Of a stretch of DNA of 49,420 bases, positions 21,705 through 29,277 are shown in pieces. Each line of letters opens with the position of its first letter. Positions within the stretch are counted from its first letter, which is position 1. Made by a program: the position numbers and the translations under genes. The stretch covers positions 1 to 49,420 of the forward strand of contig CAKQLP010000011.1 in NCBI GenBank assembly GCA_934254675.1, read 5' to 3'. This DNA is from an uncultured Alphaproteobacteria bacterium. GTDB lineage: Bacteria; Pseudomonadota; Alphaproteobacteria; RF32; CAG-239. The notes beneath the pieces are model-generated. The model was not told the origin of the DNA. It did not search any database and saw only the letters and a program-made list of their open reading frames with translations.

Positions 21705-23414
21705 ATGGCTGAAGACAATTTACAATATGTTGCATTGGCGCGTAAGTATCGTCCGCAAACTTTTGAAGATTTGTTGGGACAGGATGCGCTTGTACAGACT
21801 TTAACAAATGCCATTCAAAACAATCGCTTGCACCACGCCTATATTCTAACCGGAATCCGCGGCGTTGGTAAAACAACGACAGCTCGTTTGATTGCTCGAG
21901 CCATAAATTGTACGGGAGTTGATGGCAAAGGCGGTCCCACTATCCATCCTTGCGGTGAGTGTGAAAATTGTAAGGCAATTGCTGCGGACAGGCATATTGA
22001 TGTAATTGAATTGGACGCCGCTTCTAAAACCGGTGTTGATGATATGCGGGAAATATTGGATGGCGTTCGTTATAAGCCAACAATGGCTCGCTATAAGGTT
22101 TATATTATTGACGAAGTTCATATGCTGTCTAAAAGCGCGTTCAATGCGTTGTTAAAAACACTGGAAGAACCGCCGTCTCATGTGATGTTTATTTTTGCGA
22201 CAACGGAAATCCGTAAGGTTCCGGTAACCATTTTATCTCGTTGTCAGCGTTTTGATTTGCAACGTATCAGTGTTGAAACGTTGGTTAAATTGTTTCATAA
22301 AGTTTTAAGCGCTGAAAAAATTGAAGCGGAGGAAGAAGCTTTGCATATTGTTGCCCGTGCGGCGGATGGTTCGGCTCGTGATGGTTTATCCATGCTGGAT
22401 CAAGCCATTGTTTTGGGAAACGGCAAAATCGAATCCGCGTCGGTTAAAAATATGCTGGGGTTGGCGGACAGACAACAGACATTTTGTTTGTATGAAAAAT
22501 TGTTAGAAGGCAATATGCCGGAGGTTTTGTCAGTTTTGCATCAGCTTTATACAGATGGGGCAACCCCTATGTTAATAATTCAGGATTTGGTGGATATTAC
22601 CCATTTATTAGCTAAAACAAAAATTATTCCTGACTTTATTAACGATGCGACTGTTAGTGAAAATGACAGAGAAATGTGTAAAAAGCTTAATTCTGTATCA
22701 ATTGCCATCCTCTCAAAAATTTGGCAAATGTTGATAAAAGGTATTAGCGAACTGCAATATGCTAATGTGCAAATAGATGCCTTGGAAATGATTTTAATGC
22801 GGATTGCTTATTCAGCCAATATGCCGACTCCTGCAGAACTTCTGAAGGAATTAAAAAAAAAATCAAGACTGATTAATGTTGCGGCAGAAAGAAAAAACGT
22901 TTTGCCTGTTTCAACATCATCGGCTGTCGGTGAAGTGCATATTGACTCGGATTTGATTGCGCATGAAGGTATTGAACTGTCAACAACGGATGATTTGGTG
23001 AAGTTGCTTAACGCCAAACGGCAAATGCTGTTGTTGTATGCGGTTAAAAATGATATGTCCTTTAAAGAATTTGCCGAGGGGCGCATGCGTATAGCACTTT
23101 CGGAAAAAGCAGATAAAGATTTGATTGCGAATTTGCGCAAGTTTTTGGTTAAAGAAACCGGTGTTTCATGGGTGATTGATATTGATTATGAACCTTTAGG
23201 TGAGACGCTGGCGTTTAAAGAAACAAAAGAACTTGAGCGTGATAAGAAAAATATTTCTGAATATCCGTTAGTAAAAGCTATACTTAGCGAGTTTGGCGGT
23301 GCTAAAATTGAAACCGTTATCCGGAAAGCGGTGGATGATGCCGAAGATGATGAGGCAACCGAATTTAATATTCTGGAAGAAAATTCTGAAACTTATGATG
23401 ATGAGGAGAATTAA
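21705..23414 (+). CDS. dnaX: DNA polymerase III subunits gamma and tau
   Basis: This 569-aa clamp-loader ATPase has Walker A GIRGVGKT (50-57), four zinc cysteines (69, 83, 86, 89), Walker B DEVH (136-139), the TLEEPPSHVMFIFATTEI sensor region and the SRC arginine-finger motif near residue 173. Domains I-III end near residue 375. The tau-specific part follows, ending in an acidic tail (DDAEDDEATEFN). An A10 run at 22853-22862 (codons 383-386) is a likely slippage site for a shorter gamma form. The gene starts 20 nt after the SRP RNA and is in an operon with ybaB and recR. Confidence 0.96.
   Translation: MAEDNLQYVALARKYRPQTFEDLLGQDALVQTLTNAIQNNRLHHAYILTGIRGVGKTTTARLIARAINCTGVDGKGGPTIHPCGECENCKAIAADRHIDVIELDAASKTGVDDMREILDGVRYKPTMARYKVYIIDEVHMLSKSAFNALLKTLEEPPSHVMFIFATTEIRKVPVTILSRCQRFDLQRISVETLVKLFHKVLSAEKIEAEEEALHIVARAADGSARDGLSMLDQAIVLGNGKIESASVKNMLGLADRQQTFCLYEKLLEGNMPEVLSVLHQLYTDGATPMLIIQDLVDITHLLAKTKIIPDFINDATVSENDREMCKKLNSVSIAILSKIWQMLIKGISELQYANVQIDALEMILMRIAYSANMPTPAELLKELKKKSRLINVAAERKNVLPVSTSSAVGEVHIDSDLIAHEGIELSTTDDLVKLLNAKRQMLLLYAVKNDMSFKEFAEGRMRIALSEKADKDLIANLRKFLVKETGVSWVIDIDYEPLGETLAFKETKELERDKKNISEYPLVKAILSEFGGAKIETVIRKAVDDAEDDEATEFNILEENSETYDDEEN
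22853..22862 (+). promoter_or_regulatory. A10 slippery tract in dnaX
   Basis: Ten consecutive A span three in-frame AAA codons after TTA. In the -1 frame the next stop is TAA 22874-22876; in the +1 frame it is TGA 22870-22872. Slippage either way ends translation within four codons, giving a protein of about 390 residues that stops after clamp-loader domain III. Confidence 0.55.
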
Positions 23415-23735
23415 ATGCTAAACATACAAGGAATTATGAAACAAGCACAACAGATGCAACGTAAAATGCAAGAAACGCAGGCTAAACTGGCTCAAGAGGA
23501 AAAAGAAGGCGTGAGCGGCGGAAATTTAGTGAAAGTGGTGCTGAATGGTAAATCTGAAATGAAAAAAATCAGCATTGATAAATCATTGATGAATGCGGAA
23601 GAAGTAGATGTTTTAGAAGATTTGATTCTAGCCGCGTATAATGATGCTCATCAAAAGGTTGACGCCATGATGGAAGAAGGCATGAAAGAGGCTACCAATG
23701 GTGTTGGACTGGGCGGGTTAAAACTTCCGTTTTAA
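23415..23735 (+). CDS. ybaB: YbaB/EbfC nucleoid-associated protein
   Basis: A 106-aa dimeric DNA-binding protein with the family pattern: helix MLNIQGIMKQAQQMQRKMQE, the GGNLVKVVLNGKSEMKKISI sheet and EDLILAAYNDAHQKVDAMME, then the GLGGLKLPF end. Position between dnaX and recR is conserved widely. AGGAGAATTAA straddles the dnaX stop as its ribosome binding site. Confidence 0.95.
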   Translation: MLNIQGIMKQAQQMQRKMQETQAKLAQEEKEGVSGGNLVKVVLNGKSEMKKISIDKSLMNAEEVDVLEDLILAAYNDAHQKVDAMMEEGMKEATNGVGLGGLKLPF

Positions 23736-23750
23736 TTTTGAGGCGTTGCG

Positions 23751-24344
23751 GTGCAAGGTAAAGAAATTGAAAAATTAACAAAAATTATAGCTAAACTGCC
23801 GGCATTGGGCACACGTTCGGCTCGGCGTATTGTTTTGCAACTTTTAAAGAAAAAAGAAACAACGATGTTGCCTTTGATATCCGCTTTGCAGGAAGTTGCC
23901 GATAATGTAAAAAAATGTCCGGTTTGCGGAAATTTTGATACAATGGAGCCATGCTCTATTTGTCGGGACGCGGCTCGTGATCAGGAGACAATCTGTGTTG
24001 TTCAGGATGTTGCGGATTTATGGGCAATGGAACGTGTTGGCTTGTATCATGGTCAATATCATGTTTTGGGCGGAATTCTTTCTGCTCTGGATGGCGTGAC
24101 GCCCGATGATTTGGATATGGAAAAACTCTTTTCACGATTGCAAAATAATCTGGTGAAAGAGGTTATTTTGGCTTTGCCGGCAACAATTGACGGGCAAATT
24201 ACCGTACATTATTTATTTTCTCGTTTAAAAGAGTTTCCGGTTAAGGTTACCACGTTGGCGCAAGGGATTCCTGTTGGCGCGGAACTTGATTATATGGATG
24301 ACGGAACAATTCAGCTTGCACTTTCTGCCCGCAAGGAATTGTAA
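23751..24344 (+). CDS. recR: Recombination mediator RecR
   Basis: RecR (197 aa) loads RecA at gaps with RecF and RecO. It has the N-terminal helix-hairpin-helix (IAKLPALGTRSARRIVLQLL), a C4 zinc finger CPVCGNFDTMEPCSIC, and the Toprim domain (ICVVQDVADLWAMERVGLYH, YHVLGGILSALDGVTPDDL). The start is GTG 23751 with GAGG eight bases upstream; no ATG suits the family N-terminus. Confidence 0.96.
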   Translation: MQGKEIEKLTKIIAKLPALGTRSARRIVLQLLKKKETTMLPLISALQEVADNVKKCPVCGNFDTMEPCSICRDAARDQETICVVQDVADLWAMERVGLYHGQYHVLGGILSALDGVTPDDLDMEKLFSRLQNNLVKEVILALPATIDGQITVHYLFSRLKEFPVKVTTLAQGIPVGAELDYMDDGTIQLALSARKEL

Positions 24345-24393
24345 GGGTTTACGCGTGGAAAAACAGATAAAGTTGAGGATAAAGATAAATTTG

Positions 24394-24441
24394 TTGCAAA
24401 AAATTTATTTTAGTGTATTACATTAAAACCAAATGGGTTTT
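24394..24441 (+). promoter_or_regulatory. recR-secY spacer: weak terminator and promoter candidates
   Basis: TTGCAA (24394-24399), 16-bp spacer, TATTAC (24416-24421) could be a promoter for secY. It overlaps AAAACC (24425-24430) / GGTTTT (24436-24441) followed by TAT, a weak terminator for the dnaX operon. secY has been separated from its usual upstream genes, so a promoter is expected somewhere in this 138-bp gap. Confidence 0.35.
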
Positions 24442-24482
24442 TATAACCCTATGTTTTGTTTTAAAATTTTAAGGATGAAAAA

Positions 24483-25832
24483 ATGGTATCATTAGCAGAA
24501 AAAATGGCGGCCGGTGTTGATATGTCTGCCTTTAGCAAAGCTGACGAACTGAAGAAAAGACTTTGGTTCACGGTTTGGGCTTTGATTATTTTCCGTTTGG
24601 GCACATATATTCCGCTTCCGGGGATTAACCCAACAGTGTTGGCTGAAATGTTCAGTCGTAATCAGGGCGGTATTTTGGGTATGTTTAATATGTTTTCCGG
24701 TGGTGCGTTGGAACGTATGACAATTTTTGCCTTGAATATTATGCCGTATATTTCTGCGTCAATCATTGTTCAATTGGGACAATCGGTTATTCCGTCATTA
24801 ATGGCTCTTAAAAAAGAGGGCGAAGCCGGGCATCGTAAAATTACCCACTATACAAAGTGCTTGACCGTGTTGATTACCATTATTCAAGGTTATGGTATTG
24901 CTGTTGGTTTGGAAAGTGTTTCTGGTGCTAATGGCGCGTCGGCAGTAATGATTGACAGCTTTGCTTTTAGATTCTCGACAATTGTTTCTTTGGTTGGCGG
25001 CACAATGTTTATTGTGTGGTTGGGTGACCAAATTACTCAACGTGGCGTGGGTAATGGTTCTTCATTAATCATTACTGTTGGTATTGTGGCCAATATTCCT
25101 AACGCTTTGGCGCAAACTTTTGAATTGGGGCGTGCCGGACAAATGTCGGTTATGACAATTTTGATGCTGTTGGCAATGGCGTTGGCTTTGATTTATGTGA
25201 TTGTGTTTGTGGAAAGAGCGCAAAGAAAGATTATTATTCAATATCCAAAGCGTCAGATGGGTATGCGTATGATGGCGGCCGAAAGTTCTCACTTGCCATT
25301 GAAAATCAATCCAACCGGTGTTATTCCGCCAATTTTCGCCAGTTCTTTGCTGTTGTTGCCTATTACAATAGCAAATCTATCGGCTGAAAAAGGTCCGTCT
25401 TGGGTGCAAAGTTTGAGTCAAATGCTGGGGCATGGTCAGCCGGTATATTTGGGTTTGTATGCTTTCTTGATTTTGTTCTTTACGTTTTTCTATACTTCGG
25501 TAGTATTTAATCCGCAAGAAACTGCAGATAATTTAAAAAAGCACGGCGGCTTTATTGCCGGTATTCGCCCAGGTAAAAATACGGCAGAATATTTGGATTA
25601 TGTGATTACCCGTTTGACGGTAATTGCCTCAATTTATTTGGTATGTTTGTGTATTTTGCCGGAATTGCTGATTAGTAAAGTCGGTGTGCCGTTTGTTTTG
25701 GGTGGTACGACCCTGCTTATCGTGGTTCAGGTTACAATGGACTTTGTCGGTCAGGTCCAGTCTCATTTGATTGCTTATCAATATGAAGGGCTGTTGAAAA
25801 AGGCTGCATTAATTAAAAGGAAAGGACGTTAA
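24483..25832 (+). CDS. secY: Preprotein translocase subunit SecY
   Basis: The 449-aa channel protein of the Sec translocon has ten hydrophobic helices. Clear marks are ELKKRLWFTVWALIIFRLGT, the plug region GGILGMFNMFSGGALERMTI, GVGNGSSLIITVGI and PTGVIPPIFASSLLLLPI, ending in the cytoplasmic tail YEGLLKKAALIKRKGR. Normal length. It starts a short operon with adk, detached from rplO. Confidence 0.98.
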   Translation: MVSLAEKMAAGVDMSAFSKADELKKRLWFTVWALIIFRLGTYIPLPGINPTVLAEMFSRNQGGILGMFNMFSGGALERMTIFALNIMPYISASIIVQLGQSVIPSLMALKKEGEAGHRKITHYTKCLTVLITIIQGYGIAVGLESVSGANGASAVMIDSFAFRFSTIVSLVGGTMFIVWLGDQITQRGVGNGSSLIITVGIVANIPNALAQTFELGRAGQMSVMTILMLLAMALALIYVIVFVERAQRKIIIQYPKRQMGMRMMAAESSHLPLKINPTGVIPPIFASSLLLLPITIANLSAEKGPSWVQSLSQMLGHGQPVYLGLYAFLILFFTFFYTSVVFNPQETADNLKKHGGFIAGIRPGKNTAEYLDYVITRLTVIASIYLVCLCILPELLISKVGVPFVLGGTTLLIVVQVTMDFVGQVQSHLIAYQYEGLLKKAALIKRKGR

Positions 25833-26500
25833 TGTCTGAAACAAAAAAAGGACTTTTTGTCGTATTTACCGGTGCTCCGGGGTGCGGTAAAGGGACACAA
25901 GCTCGAATTTTGAAAGAAAAAACACACATCTGCCATTTATCGACGGGTGAAATGTTAAGGGAGTATGCCGCACAGGATACTCCCTTAGGGCGTGATTTAA
26001 AAGCTTTGTTGGATAAAGGTGAGTTTGCCACCGATGAAATGATTATTGAAATGGTGCGTAATCGTATTGGCCAGCCGGATTGCGAGCATGGTTTTATTTT
26101 GGACGGTTTTCCGCGTACTTTACCGCAAGCCGAAGTGTTGGAAAGTCTGCTTGCTGAAAAAGGTATTAAACTAACTTGCGTTTTGGAAATTCAAGTGCCT
26201 GATGAAATCATTATGGAGCGTATTTTAGGACGCTATTCTTGCTTAAAATGCGGCGCAGGTTATCATGACAAATTCCAAAAACCAAAGGTCTATGGTGTAT
26301 GCGATGTTTGTGGCGGAACAGAATTCGGTCGGCGTAAGGACGATAATCGCGCCACCGTGCAGAATCGTTTGGTAAACTATCGTCTGCTGACCTATCCGAC
26401 AATTCCGTTTTTTGAAAAGCGTGGTTTGTTGCGCACGGTTGATGGCACCGGAACGATAGAAGCGGTTAGTCATAAGATTGATGAAATTCTTGGGATATAA
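25832..26500 (+). CDS. adk: Adenylate kinase (zinc-lid form)
   Basis: Adk (222 aa) interconverts ATP, ADP and AMP. It has the P-loop GAPGCGKGT (14-22), STGEMLRE, DGFPRTLPQAEVLE, and the long LID domain with a CLKC...CDVC zinc site, a pattern more usual in Gram-positive Adk but also found in alphaproteobacteria. Its ATG overlaps the secY stop (TAATG). Immediately after its TAA a hairpin repeat begins. Confidence 0.97.
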   Translation: MSETKKGLFVVFTGAPGCGKGTQARILKEKTHICHLSTGEMLREYAAQDTPLGRDLKALLDKGEFATDEMIIEMVRNRIGQPDCEHGFILDGFPRTLPQAEVLESLLAEKGIKLTCVLEIQVPDEIIMERILGRYSCLKCGAGYHDKFQKPKVYGVCDVCGGTEFGRRKDDNRATVQNRLVNYRLLTYPTIPFFEKRGLLRTVDGTGTIEAVSHKIDEILGI

Positions 26501-26608
26501 GAAACTCGTCTAGCGGGTATCTGCTAGGGATTTTTGCGCTCGTGTACCACTTTGTACACGTCGCTTAAAAATTCCGTCGCATCTACGCACGCTATCCGAG
26601 TTTCCGCG
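26501..26608 (+). repeat. Nested-hairpin repeat, copy A
   Basis: This repeat fills the start of a 475-bp gene-free stretch after adk. The core CGTGTAC (26541-26547) / GTACACG (26554-26560) is inside an imperfect outer stem (GGGATTTTTGCGC against GCTTAAAAATTCC), followed by GTCGCAT and the right flank TATCCGAGTTT. The left flank TCTGCTAGGG resembles the copies at the end of the window. Confidence 0.85.
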
Positions 26609-26702
26609 AGTTTTGTGCGTTTTGCGCTCGTGTACCACTTTGTACACTGCGAAAAAATCTTACTTCGCATTAAGCTCATTATCCGAGTTTTCGCGAGTTT
26701 TG
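26609..26702 (+). repeat. Nested-hairpin repeat, copy B
   Basis: Core GTGTAC (26630-26635) / GTACAC (26642-26647), outer stem TTTTGCG / CGAAAAA, right flank CGCATTAAGCTCATTATCCG then AGTTTTCGCGAGTTTTGT. The last block repeats the sequence between copies A and B. Confidence 0.85.
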
Positions 26703-26703
26703 T

Positions 26704-26805
26704 ACCGATTGCCAGAATAGAGTAATCGGTATTTTTGTGCACTAAAATTTTCTCTCTCTGGGTTTTAACGCTATCTGCTCCACTATTGGCAATTTTTGCT
26801 GCCAA
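26704..26805 (+). repeat. Degenerate repeat remnant with two hairpins
   Basis: ACCGATT (26704-26710) pairs with AATCGGT (26724-26730), and TTGGCA (26786-26791) with TGCCAA (26800-26805). The middle, GTGCACTAAAATTTTCTCTC then CTATCTGCTCCACTAT, matches the right half of copies D and F near 29000, whose left half is missing here. Confidence 0.55.
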
Positions 26806-26874
26806 GGTTCCTCTGTAAAATTTGATTGTTGCTTGATTTTTGTAAAAAAAATTGATTTGTATGCATAAAAGGGG

Positions 26875-26903
26875 TTGACTCTGATAAATATCACGCCTAT
26901 AAT
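26875..26903 (+). promoter_or_regulatory. Near-consensus promoter of rpsM-rpsK-rpoA
   Basis: TTGACT (26875-26880), 17-bp spacer, perfect TATAAT (26898-26903). Start near 26910 gives a leader of about 65 nt with an AAAAGT (26917-26922) / ACTTTT (26931-26936) hairpin. It gives the alpha operon its own strong transcription. Confidence 0.88.
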
Positions 26904-26975
26904 CCGCTTAATTTTGAAAAGTGGTGATCAACTTTTTGAATGTATTAATTAATTGAAAGTAAATGGAGATTAAAT

Positions 26976-27344
26976 TTGGCTCGTATAGCTGGTGTAAACA
27001 TTCCAAGTGCCAAGAGAATTGAAGTCGCACTGACTTATATCTTTGGTATTGGTAGAAAATCTGCTCAAGATATTTGCGCAAAATCAGGAATTGATATGAA
27101 CCGTCGTGTTAGTCAACTCTCTGATGAAGAAATCATGAAAATCCGCGAAGTAATTGATGACGGTTACCTTGTAGAAGGCGAACTTCGCCGTGAAGTTGGT
27201 ACCAACATTAAAAGATTGATGGACTTAGGTTGCTATCGTGGTTTGAGACATCGTAAAGGTCTGCCTGTTCGCGGTCAGAGCACAAAACAAAATGCTCGTA
27301 CCCGTAAAGGTAAACGTAAAACCGTTGCGAACAAGAAGAAATAA
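26976..27344 (+). CDS. rpsM: 30S ribosomal protein S13 (TTG start)
   Basis: S13 (122 aa) lies in the 30S head and bridges to the 50S. It has ARIAGVNIPSAKRIEVALTY, IFGIGRKSAQDICAKSGID and the end RGQSTKQNARTRKGKRKTV. The only start compatible with the universal N-terminus is TTG 26976, preceded by GGAG at 26964-26967. A TTG start on such a highly expressed gene is uncommon. Confidence 0.97.
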   Translation: MARIAGVNIPSAKRIEVALTYIFGIGRKSAQDICAKSGIDMNRRVSQLSDEEIMKIREVIDDGYLVEGELRREVGTNIKRLMDLGCYRGLRHRKGLPVRGQSTKQNARTRKGKRKTVANKKK

Positions 27345-27359
27345 GTGAGGTAAGTGCAA

Positions 27360-27746
27360 ATGGCTAAAGCAATTCTGAAAAAGAAAAAAGAAAAAAAGAA
27401 TATCACTTCCGGTGTGGCTCACGTTGATTCTTCTTTCAACAACACAAGAGTTACAATTACGGATGCACAAGGTAATACTGTTTCTTGGTCAACCGCAGGT
27501 GCGCAAGGTTTTAAAGGTTCTAGAAAATCTACACCTTATGCCGCTCAGGTTGCCGCTGAAGAAGCTGGTAAAAAAGCTCAAGAAAACGGTATGAAAACTT
27601 TGGAAGTAGAAGTTAAAGGACCTGGGTCAGGAAGAGAATCTGCGATTCGCGCATTGCAGGTTATCGGTTTTACTATCACAACAATTCGTGATGTAACCCC
27701 AATTCCACATAATGGTTGCCGTCTGAGAAAAAGACGTCGCGTCTAG
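27360..27746 (+). CDS. rpsK: 30S ribosomal protein S11
   Basis: S11 (128 aa) forms part of the mRNA exit region of the platform. Diagnostic stretches: ITSGVAHVDSSFNNTRVTIT, GFKGSRKSTPYAAQVAAEEA and DVTPIPHNGCRLRKRRRV. A GTG two codons earlier (27354) is in frame, but ATG 27360 with GTGAGGTAAG upstream is preferred. rpsD, which often follows rpsK in gammaproteobacteria, is not here, as is usual in alphaproteobacteria. Confidence 0.97.
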   Translation: MAKAILKKKKEKKNITSGVAHVDSSFNNTRVTITDAQGNTVSWSTAGAQGFKGSRKSTPYAAQVAAEEAGKKAQENGMKTLEVEVKGPGSGRESAIRALQVIGFTITTIRDVTPIPHNGCRLRKRRRV

Positions 27747-27758
27747 TTATTATTTAGG

Positions 27759-27809
27759 CACAGGCCTTTTTTTAAGGCCTGTTGCTGTGTTTTTTTATAT
27801 GTACATATA
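27759..27809 (+). terminator. Attenuator-like hairpin between rpsK and rpoA
   Basis: ACAGGCCTT (27760-27768) pairs with AAGGCCTGT (27774-27782), or CACAG (27759-27763) with CTGTG (27785-27789) directly before seven T (27790-27796). The second form is a better terminator. A perfect 14-bp palindrome TATATGTACATATA follows at 27796-27809. Because rpoA lies downstream without an evident promoter, partial read-through is likely. Confidence 0.65.
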
Positions 27810-27834
27810 ACTTATCAAGAAAAGGACAAAACCG

Positions 27835-28845
27835 GTGATTCAAAAGAATTGGCAAGAACTTATTAAACCAACTAATTTGCAAGTTTCTCAAGATGAGGCA
27901 ACTCACAAAGCAAAAATAGTGGTAGAACCTTTAGAGAGAGGCTTTGGTCTTACTCTGGGTAATGCGTTGAGAAGAGTTTTACTGTCCTCATTGCAAGGCG
28001 GTGCTGTTTCCGCTATAAAAATTGATGGTGTTTTGCACGAATTTTCTGTTATTCCTGGCGTTCGTGAAGACGTTACGGATATTGTGCTTAACATTAAAGA
28101 GTTGGCGGTTGCCGTTCACTCTGACAGCGCAAAAATTATGACCTTAAAGGCTGAAGGACCTTGCGTGGTTACGGCAGCTATGATTGAAACCGGTCACGAT
28201 GTTGAAATTATGAATCCGGACCATGTTATCTGCACGCTCGACACTGGTGCAAAAATTAACATGGAATTGACTGTTACCACAGGCAAAGGCTATGTTCCGG
28301 CTTATAATAGCAAATCTGCCGATGCTCCTATCGGTTTGATTGCCGTCGATGCTATTTATTCTCCGGTTAAAAAAGTTTCTTATAAGGTTGAAAATACTCG
28401 TGTTGGTCAAATTACAGATTATGATAAATTGACCATGAATATTGAAACAAATGGCGTTGTTTCTCCGGAAGATGCAGTGGCTTTGGCTGCCCGCATTTTG
28501 CAAGATCAATTGAAACCATTTATCAACTTTGATGAACCGGAAAGCGAATCCGAAGATGTTCATGAAGAACTGCCATTCAATCGTAACTTGCTTCGCAAAG
28601 TTGACGAACTTGAATTGTCTGTTCGTTCAGCAAACTGCTTGAAAAATGACAATATCATCTATATTGGTGATTTGGTTCAAAAAACCGAAGCTGAAATGTT
28701 GCGTACGCCAAACTTTGGTCGTAAGTCTTTGAATGAAATTAAAGAAGTTTTGGCTAAAATGGGTATTCATTTGGGTATGGAAACTCCGGGATGGCCGCCT
28801 GAAAATATAGAAGAGTTGATTAAGCGTTGTGACGAACACTTCTAA
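27835..28845 (+). CDS. rpoA: RNA polymerase alpha subunit (GTG start)
   Basis: RpoA (336 aa) assembles RNA polymerase and contacts UP elements and activators. N-terminal domain: FGLTLGNALRRVLLSSLQGG and VREDVTDIVLNIKEL. C-terminal domain: LELSVRSANCLKNDNIIYIG and RTPNFGRKSLNEIKEVLAKM. The start is GTG 27835 after AAAAGGACAAAACC. Directly after its stop, where rplQ is normally found, hairpin repeats begin. Confidence 0.98.
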   Translation: MIQKNWQELIKPTNLQVSQDEATHKAKIVVEPLERGFGLTLGNALRRVLLSSLQGGAVSAIKIDGVLHEFSVIPGVREDVTDIVLNIKELAVAVHSDSAKIMTLKAEGPCVVTAAMIETGHDVEIMNPDHVICTLDTGAKINMELTVTTGKGYVPAYNSKSADAPIGLIAVDAIYSPVKKVSYKVENTRVGQITDYDKLTMNIETNGVVSPEDAVALAARILQDQLKPFINFDEPESESEDVHEELPFNRNLLRKVDELELSVRSANCLKNDNIIYIGDLVQKTEAEMLRTPNFGRKSLNEIKEVLAKMGIHLGMETPGWPPENIEELIKRCDEHF

Positions 28846-28860
28846 AAGTTAAAAAATCGT

Positions 28861-28957
28861 CTAATGGCTTTCTACTTGCAAGACTTTTTCTTATGTACTT
28901 CTGTGTACACGGCGAAAAAGTCTTGCGGCGTATTAAGCGTATTATCCGAGTTTTTAA
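28861..28957 (+). repeat. Nested-hairpin repeat, copy C
   Basis: The 432-bp stretch after rpoA holds four repeats (C to F). In copy C, GCAAGACTTTTTC (28878-28890) pairs perfectly with GAAAAAGTCTTGC (28914-28926); between them is the ATGTACTTCTGTGTACACGG core. The left flank CTAATGGCTTTCTACT and right flank GCGTATTATCCGAGTTTTTA are shared with other copies. Confidence 0.88.
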
Positions 28958-28966
28958 GAATATAAG

Positions 28967-29048
28967 TTAAAGAGAGAAAATTCACGTACTTCTGTACGCT
29001 AAAATTTTCTCTCTTCTTGTTTTGGGCACTATCTACACCACTATCCGT
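28967..29048 (+). repeat. Nested-hairpin repeat, copy D
   Basis: AGAGAGAAAATT (28971-28982) pairs with AATTTTCTCTCT (29003-29014) around the core CGTACTTCTGTACG (28985-28998), then CACTATCTACACCACTATCC. The outer stem has a wholly different sequence from copy C, while the core and loop stay the same. Confidence 0.85.
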
Positions 29049-29054
29049 AATTTT

Positions 29055-29150
29055 GTATCTTTTGGTTTGCAAGACTTTTTCTTATGTACTTCTGTGTACA
29101 CGGCGAAAAAGTCTTGCGGCGTATTTAAGTACATTATCCGAGTTTTTAAG
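29055..29150 (+). repeat. Nested-hairpin repeat, copy E (duplicate of C)
   Basis: GCAAGACTTTTTC (29069-29081) / GAAAAAGTCTTGC (29105-29117) with the same core as copy C, displaced by 191 bp. Right flank ATTATCCGAGTTTTTAAGAA. Confidence 0.88.
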
Positions 29151-29158
29151 AATAAAAG

Positions 29159-29240
29159 TTAAAGAGAGAAAATTCACGTACTTCTGTGTACGCTAAAATT
29201 TTCTCTCTTCTTGTTTCAGTTGATATCTATGTCGCTGTTT
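29159..29240 (+). repeat. Nested-hairpin repeat, copy F (duplicate of D)
   Basis: AGAGAGAAAATT (29163-29174) pairs with AATTTTCTCTCT around CGTACTTCTGTGTACG; offset from copy D by 192 bp. Together C-D and E-F form a tandem duplication of a two-hairpin unit. Confidence 0.87.
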
Positions 29241-29277
29241 GCACAACATGACTCCTTAAATTAATTTTGAATGCATG

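Noticed and set aside
26534..26805. Short frames on both strands in the adk-rpsM spacer
   Set aside because: They are translations of the hairpin repeats, with no binding site and no resemblance to proteins outside such repeats.
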